From an uncultured Ruminococcus sp. (GTDB lineage Bacteria; Bacillota; Clostridia; Oscillospirales; Ruminococcaceae): 8,134 nt of DNA. The position numbers were made by a program, and so were the translations under genes. The DNA is taken from assembly GCA_900319195.1 (NCBI GenBank), contig ONNL01000061.1, positions 1 through 8,134 on the forward strand, in the 5' to 3' direction. Positions within the stretch are counted from its first letter, which is position 1, and the number at the start of each line of letters is the position of its first letter. Under the pieces are notes generated by a model. It made no database searches. It was given only the letters and a program-made list of their open reading frames with translations, and was not told where the DNA came from. Positions 4,613 to 8,134 of the stretch are shown piece by piece.

Positions 4613-5415
4613 TTGAAATAAAAGACCTCTCACTCGGGGAGCTCCAGCCGTACAGGAATACCAACGAATTGCAGCTTATGCGCTGGTTTGAGCCCGAAAA
4701 AGAGGGGATATTCATTGCGGAGAGCCCGAAGGTCATTCGCCGAGCACTTGCCGCAGGCTATCAGCCGCTCTCGTTTCTGCTCGAGCGGAAGTATATCGAG
4801 GGACAGGCAAGGGACATAATCGAGGGACAGGAGGTCCCCGTGTATACAGCTTCGTCGGACGTGCTCACCGAGATAACGGGATTCAGGCTCACTCAGGGAG
4901 CGCTGTGCGCCATGCGGAGAAAGCCGCTGCCCGAGGTATCGGATATAATCGGGAATGCGGAGCGTATTGCCGTGCTTGAGGATGTTATGAACCAGACCAA
5001 CATCGGAGCTGTTTTCAGAAGCGCGGCTGCACTGAATTTTGATGCGGTAGTGCTGACGAAGCCGTGCAGTGACCCTCTTTACAGACGCTCTGTCCGTGTG
5101 AGCATGGGTACGGTATTTCAGGTGCCGTGGACGTATTTCAATACGGACGACTATCTCTCGGAGCTGAAGGCCTGCGGATTCGCAACAGCTGCAATGGCTC
5201 TGCGGCATGATACCGTGAAGATAGACGACCCGAAGCTGCGTGAGGAGAAAAGGCTTGCTGTGATACTCGGTACGGAGGGCGAGGGACTGAGGGAGTCAAC
5301 GATTGATTCCTGCGACTATACGATAAAGATACCCATGGCACATGGGGTAGATTCGCTCAATGTTGCTGCCGCGAGCGCGGTTGCATTCTGGGAGCTCGGA
5401 AAGCACCGTTCATGA
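4600..5415 (+). CDS. SpoU/TrmH-family RNA 2'-O-methyltransferase
   Basis: This is a 271-residue SPOUT-class enzyme that moves a methyl group from S-adenosylmethionine to a ribose 2'-OH of tRNA or rRNA. The N-terminal substrate-binding region contains the typical FIAESPKVIRRAL (38-50). The catalytic knotted domain starts near 120. Motif 1 is the N-x-G-x-x-x-R pattern in NQTNIGAVFRSAAAL (131-145, Arg140 the likely catalytic residue). Motif 2 is ILGTEGEGL (222-230). Motif 3 is IPMAHGVDSLNVAAASA (244-260), which forms the knot and AdoMet site. ATG 4600 has GGAG 5 nt upstream and overlaps the preceding gene by 13 nt. The target nucleotide cannot be told from sequence; an rRNA target similar to RlmB-like or TsnR-like relatives is possible. 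It is the last gene of the operon: the terminator stem includes its final codons. Confidence 0.94.
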   Translation: MPNIIEIKDLSLGELQPYRNTNELQLMRWFEPEKEGIFIAESPKVIRRALAAGYQPLSFLLERKYIEGQARDIIEGQEVPVYTASSDVLTEITGFRLTQGALCAMRRKPLPEVSDIIGNAERIAVLEDVMNQTNIGAVFRSAAALNFDAVVLTKPCSDPLYRRSVRVSMGTVFQVPWTYFNTDDYLSELKACGFATAAMALRHDTVKIDDPKLREEKRLAVILGTEGEGLRESTIDSCDYTIKIPMAHGVDSLNVAAASAVAFWELGKHRS

Positions 5416-5426
5416 TGGTGCTTTTA
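5398..5426 (+). terminator. Terminator of the coaBC operon, overlapping a stop codon
   Basis: AAAGCACC (5400-5407) pairs perfectly with GGTGCTTT (5417-5424). The helix can be extended inward, leaving a loop that includes part of the TGA stop (5413-5415), and the 3' arm runs into a short T-tract. The left arm is coding sequence for the C-terminal residues of the methyltransferase. Confidence 0.85.
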
Positions 5427-5489
5427 TATTTAACAATTTCATTTTTGAACCGAAATTATTACATATTCGCTGAAAATATCACGTTTCCC

Positions 5490-5518
5490 TTGACTTTTAA
5501 GTGCGTATGTGCTACAAT
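5490..5518 (+). promoter_or_regulatory. Extended -10 promoter of the pectate lyase gene
   Basis: -35 TTGACT (5490-5495) and -10 TACAAT (5513-5518) have a 17-nt spacer, with TGC (5510-5512) directly before the -10. The predicted start near 5525 gives an untranslated leader of about 125 nt, far longer than those of coaX or coaBC. A short inverted repeat AATTTC (5435-5440) / GAAATT (5452-5457) lies upstream and could be an operator, but this is weak. Confidence 0.82.
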
Positions 5519-5524
5519 TATAGT

Positions 5525-5633
5525 GGATTTAAATGCCCTTGAAATCACATTTATCAACAGGTCACGTCTTTTCTTGCGCTGAAAGGGCGCAAATGGTAAT
5601 TGGGCGGCAAAAGAGATGACGTGGCACAATCAA
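5525..5633 (+). promoter_or_regulatory. Structured 5' leader of the pectate lyase mRNA
   Basis: The leader contains three supported pairings. Hairpin 1 is GATTT (5526-5530) with AAATC (5542-5546 region), with a loop containing GCCCTT (5535-5540). The long outer stem is GTCACGTC (5561-5568) with GACGTGGC (5618-5625), 8 bp including one G-U. Inside it, TTGCGC (5574-5579) pairs with GCGCAA (5587-5592), with loop TGAAAGG. The CCTT of the first loop is complementary to AAGG of the inner loop, so a loop-loop contact is possible. No T-tract follows the outer stem, so it is not a terminator. The ribosome site AAGGAGG (5634-5640) starts 8 nt after the outer stem. I compared it from memory with c-di-GMP, THF, preQ1, TPP and SAM riboswitches and found no match. 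It could be regulatory or simply stabilise the mRNA. Confidence 0.5.
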
Positions 5634-5649
5634 AAGGAGGAAAACACAG

Positions 5650-8134
5650 ATGAAAAAATTCACACGGCTGTTTCAGACGGTATTCATCTGCATTGCTATG
5701 CTGGCGACGATGACCCTCTCACCGCTCAGCTTAAAGGTGGGCAATGTACTTGATTCCGCCGCTGCGTCAGTGGACTATCCGCCGCAGCTCATGAACATCG
5801 CCACAAAGGACAACTCAAAGGTACTTACGGAAAGCGGCACAACGGACGGCTCTGCTGTTATTGCTGCGGCTCTCGGAAGCGATCTCGCACCTTCATGGAG
5901 ATTCGACAGAGTAGGCGTTGACTCAAAGGGTACATTCTTCAAGCTCTGCAACGCGGAGTCGGGCAGACTTCTCACACCGCAGAATTATAACGTAAGCGCA
6001 GGCGCAAAGGTGATAATGTACGGCAGTGAGTCTGCAAAGTCTCAGCACTGGTATGTTGTCCCCGTCAAGACAGACCGTCTCGGCAACAACCTCTACTATA
6101 AGATAGTAAACTATGAGGACACTTCACTTGCACTCACACAGGGCAGCTCGGGCATGACTCTTGCTTCCTATACGGGTGCGGACTCACAGCTCTGGCTCCT
6201 CAACTGCGACGGACTTCAGGGCTTCGCAGGATATTGCAGCAACGACAACACAGGTAGTATCAAGGCAGGAGACATCGGCGGACTCTTCGGTGATGTAGTC
6301 GAGGTATCGACCTTCTCCGACCTCAAGAAGTACGCAACAGCAAGCGACCCCTATACAATTATTATTAATAAGAAGATAAGCGTTACCACTCTTCAGAAGG
6401 ACTCCTCGGGACGCTACTACTGCCCCGACGGACGTATAAATGTCGCAGGAAACAAGACTATCATCGGAAGCTATTCGGCAAATGTTCTTTATAATGTGGC
6501 ATTCCTCACAAATGATGATACAAGCGACAACGTCATCTACAAGAACATTGAATTCCAGCACGACGCAGAGGCAAACGGCAACGATAACATCACCTGCTAT
6601 TTCAGAAATGGTGAGAACCTCTGGGTAGACCACTGCACATTCACAGGTCACTCGAATTACAACACCGCAAGCACAGGGCTCGAGGACTGGGATAAGTTCC
6701 TTGCCTGCTGCTATGACGCAGACTACTGCACAGTTTCAGACAGCTCCTTCGGACTGCACGAATACGGACTTATCCTCGGCTATCCCGACAGCTCCGCGAG
6801 CAACTATGCAAAGTATAACGGCTATCCGAGAATGACGCTCACATCTAACTACTTCTACAAGACCCTTACTCGTGCACCCGGACTCATGCGCTGGGGTTAC
6901 TTCCACAGCCTCAACAACTATGTGCGCGAATTCTCAATGGCATACACGGTTCAGGCTAACGTTAACATCTTCGCTGAGAACTGCTACTACGAGAACAACT
7001 CGACAAGCGGCAACGTATGCTGTGACTGGAACGCTCCGAGCTCGACAGACCAGAACCTCGGCTACTTCCTTGATTCAGGCTCGAAGTCATCGGGCAATGT
7101 GAACCGTCTTACAGCAGGTGCGGGAACAACTTCAAATCCCTCGTATGCACAGACGGGTACATGGAAGGCAACTTCAAATTACAGCTATGTAAAGCTCACG
7201 GCTGATAATGCAAAGACCTACTGCTCAAGCTACAGCGGACGTCAGTCGTCAAAGAACACAATGATGTATCTCCGCTTTGCAAGCGCAGGCATACCGAGCG
7301 CAGGCTTCAACACGGCTCCCGACGGTGTAATGGCTGCATCGTTCAATGAGGGTGCGGCTTACAGGATAAAGAATGTGAACTCGGGACTCTATATGCAGGT
7401 TGCAAGTGCGGCTGCTGAGAACAATGCTAATGTTCAGCAGTGGGGCACAGACGGTACTTCGGTACATGACATCTGGAAGCTCTACAGCGCAGGTGACGGC
7501 TATTACTACATCGCTTCATGCGTTGGCGACGGCGGTACATACGTGCTCGACGTTGCAGGCAAAAAGACCGCAGACGGCACAAACATTGACATCTACCAGT
7601 ACAACGGCGGAACGAATCAGCAGTTCATGCTCACTCAGAATTCCGACGGAAGCTACAAGATACTCACAAGAGTTACCGGAGAGGCTTCGGCTGTCGAGGT
7701 CATCAATGCGGACACATCATCGGGCGCAAATGTTCAGCAGTGGACTGTAAACGGTGCAAACTGTCAGGACTGGGTGCTCGAACCCGTAACAGATCCCGGA
7801 ACATCCATGAACACGGGATATATCTACACATTCGAGAATGTCAATTCGGGCTTGGTAATGGACATCGTAAACGGCTCTATGGCAGAGGGCACTAATGTAC
7901 AGCAGTGGGGCTCAAACGGCTATGACTGCCAGAAGTGGATACTCAAGGAGTTCGGCTCGGGCAATTACTACTGGATACGCTCACAGCAGGATAACGGCTA
8001 TGCGCTCAAGGCTGAGGGCAGTGCGGACGCAAGCAACATCGACATCGTTGCATATTCAAGCAAGGACAGCGCACAGCTCTTCCGCTTCACGAAGAACCTT
8101 GACGGCTCCTACAGCATACTCTCACACGCTTCGA
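5650..8134 (+). CDS. Secreted PL1 pectate lyase with ricin-type modules (3' partial)
   Basis: An open frame runs from ATG 5650 (AAGGAGG 9 nt upstream) off the right edge, giving 828 residues so far. Residues 1 to about 40 are a Sec signal peptide (MKK, hydrophobic core TVFICIAMLATMTL, Ala-rich site near 37-40). Residues about 43-195 look like a ricin-type beta-trefoil. Residues about 215-545 are a family 1 polysaccharide lyase parallel beta-helix, which cleaves polygalacturonate by beta-elimination: NVIYKNIEF, LWVDHCTF (Asp327), DWDKFL (Asp348), TVSDSSF, and RAPGLMRWGYFHSLNNY (408-424) with catalytic Arg408. The residue aligned with a third calcium-binding Asp appears to be Ala352. Residues about 565-714 and from 722 on are two more trefoils (CBM13-like) with repeated NVQQW motifs; the second is cut by the window edge. 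A dockerin or anchor could follow. The gene is a single unit behind its own promoter. Confidence 0.93.
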   Translation, partial: MKKFTRLFQTVFICIAMLATMTLSPLSLKVGNVLDSAAASVDYPPQLMNIATKDNSKVLTESGTTDGSAVIAAALGSDLAPSWRFDRVGVDSKGTFFKLCNAESGRLLTPQNYNVSAGAKVIMYGSESAKSQHWYVVPVKTDRLGNNLYYKIVNYEDTSLALTQGSSGMTLASYTGADSQLWLLNCDGLQGFAGYCSNDNTGSIKAGDIGGLFGDVVEVSTFSDLKKYATASDPYTIIINKKISVTTLQKDSSGRYYCPDGRINVAGNKTIIGSYSANVLYNVAFLTNDDTSDNVIYKNIEFQHDAEANGNDNITCYFRNGENLWVDHCTFTGHSNYNTASTGLEDWDKFLACCYDADYCTVSDSSFGLHEYGLILGYPDSSASNYAKYNGYPRMTLTSNYFYKTLTRAPGLMRWGYFHSLNNYVREFSMAYTVQANVNIFAENCYYENNSTSGNVCCDWNAPSSTDQNLGYFLDSGSKSSGNVNRLTAGAGTTSNPSYAQTGTWKATSNYSYVKLTADNAKTYCSSYSGRQSSKNTMMYLRFASAGIPSAGFNTAPDGVMAASFNEGAAYRIKNVNSGLYMQVASAAAENNANVQQWGTDGTSVHDIWKLYSAGDGYYYIASCVGDGGTYVLDVAGKKTADGTNIDIYQYNGGTNQQFMLTQNSDGSYKILTRVTGEASAVEVINADTSSGANVQQWTVNGANCQDWVLEPVTDPGTSMNTGYIYTFENVNSGLVMDIVNGSMAEGTNVQQWGSNGYDCQKWILKEFGSGNYYWIRSQQDNGYALKAEGSADASNIDIVAYSSKDSAQLFRFTKNLDGSYSILSHAS
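7354..8134 (+). repeat. Tandem ricin-type (CBM13-like) trefoil modules
   Basis: Two C-terminal modules repeat a unit of about 45 residues: YRIKNVNSGLYMQV...NVQQWG, YYYIAS...IDIYQYNGG, YKILTR...NVQQWTV, then YTFENVNSGLVMDI...NVQQWG. At the DNA level, AATGTTCAGCAGTGG occurs identically at 7429-7443 and 7729-7743, with a near copy at 7894-7908. This is internal duplication within the lyase gene, not a mobile repeat. Ricin-type modules commonly bind sugars; the ligand here is unknown. Confidence 0.85.

Noticed and set aside
4151..5341. Minus-strand open frames opposite the second GNAT and the RNA methyltransferase
   Set aside because: They are antisense to clear family motifs, have no start signals, and have low-complexity translations.
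5525..5633. c-di-GMP riboswitch (GEMM) upstream of the lyase
   Set aside because: The stem is tempting, but the conserved GEMM core (the ACGCA...GCAAA...CGGGG segments) and the c-di-GMP-II core are not visible in the right order. The call is left as unassigned.
7429..7743. Identical 15-nt direct repeat, considered as a mobile or recombination site
   Set aside because: It encodes the recurring NVQQW motif of ricin-type units, so protein-level repetition explains it.
6184..7750. Open frames in other frames within the pectate lyase (6184-6651 minus, 6872-7102 plus, 7400-7750 plus)
   Set aside because: They arise from the repetitive, stop-poor coding sequence of the lyase; their translations are Thr/Ser/Val-rich with no family features.

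Overview
The window looks like chromosomal DNA of a gut or rumen Firmicute of the Ruminococcus/Oscillospiraceae type. The clues are a Spo0A-type output domain on a degenerate receiver, a type III pantothenate kinase, Gram-positive style AGGAGG ribosome sites and sigma-A promoters with exact 17-base spacers, and a large secreted pectate lyase built with ricin-type beta-trefoil modules. The genus is inferred from gene content only.

Layout, left to right. Bases 1-236 hold the 3' end of a gene ending in a SHOCT domain, closed by a terminator. A strong promoter (271-299) then drives a Spo0A-like regulator (335-1060). It meets coaX (1114-1884, minus strand) tail to tail over a shared hairpin. Bases 1885-2419 form a dense intergenic region. 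It holds the coaX promoter, a tiny broken or frameshifted membrane-peptide ORF, a candidate structured RNA of about 103 nt with its own consensus promoter and terminator (minus strand), and the coaBC promoter. A plus-strand operon follows: coaBC (2420-3619), two tandem related GNAT acetyltransferases (3672-4124, 4133-4612) and a SpoU/TrmH-family RNA 2'-O-methyltransferase (4600-5415), ending in a terminator that includes the last stop codon. A second intergenic region (5416-5649) has an extended -10 promoter and a foldable leader of about 110 nt ahead of the partial secreted pectate lyase (5650 to beyond 8134).

Functionally, coaX and coaBC cover the pantothenate phosphorylation, cysteine ligation and decarboxylation steps of coenzyme A synthesis. 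They lie on opposite strands with intergenic regulatory DNA between them, under near-identical promoters. The acetyltransferases co-transcribed with coaBC would consume acyl-CoA, but their substrates are unknown. The lyase is an extracellular plant cell-wall enzyme.

The points most worth a second look are: (1) the minus-strand RNA at 2200-2302 with mutually exclusive terminator and alternative hairpins in front of a small ORF; (2) loss of the catalytic Cys of the CoaC domain (ANGD instead of ACGD); (3) a Spo0A-like protein whose receiver lacks most phosphorylation residues; and (4) the structured leader of the lyase. No CRISPR array, tRNA, rRNA, insertion sequence or phage gene was seen.
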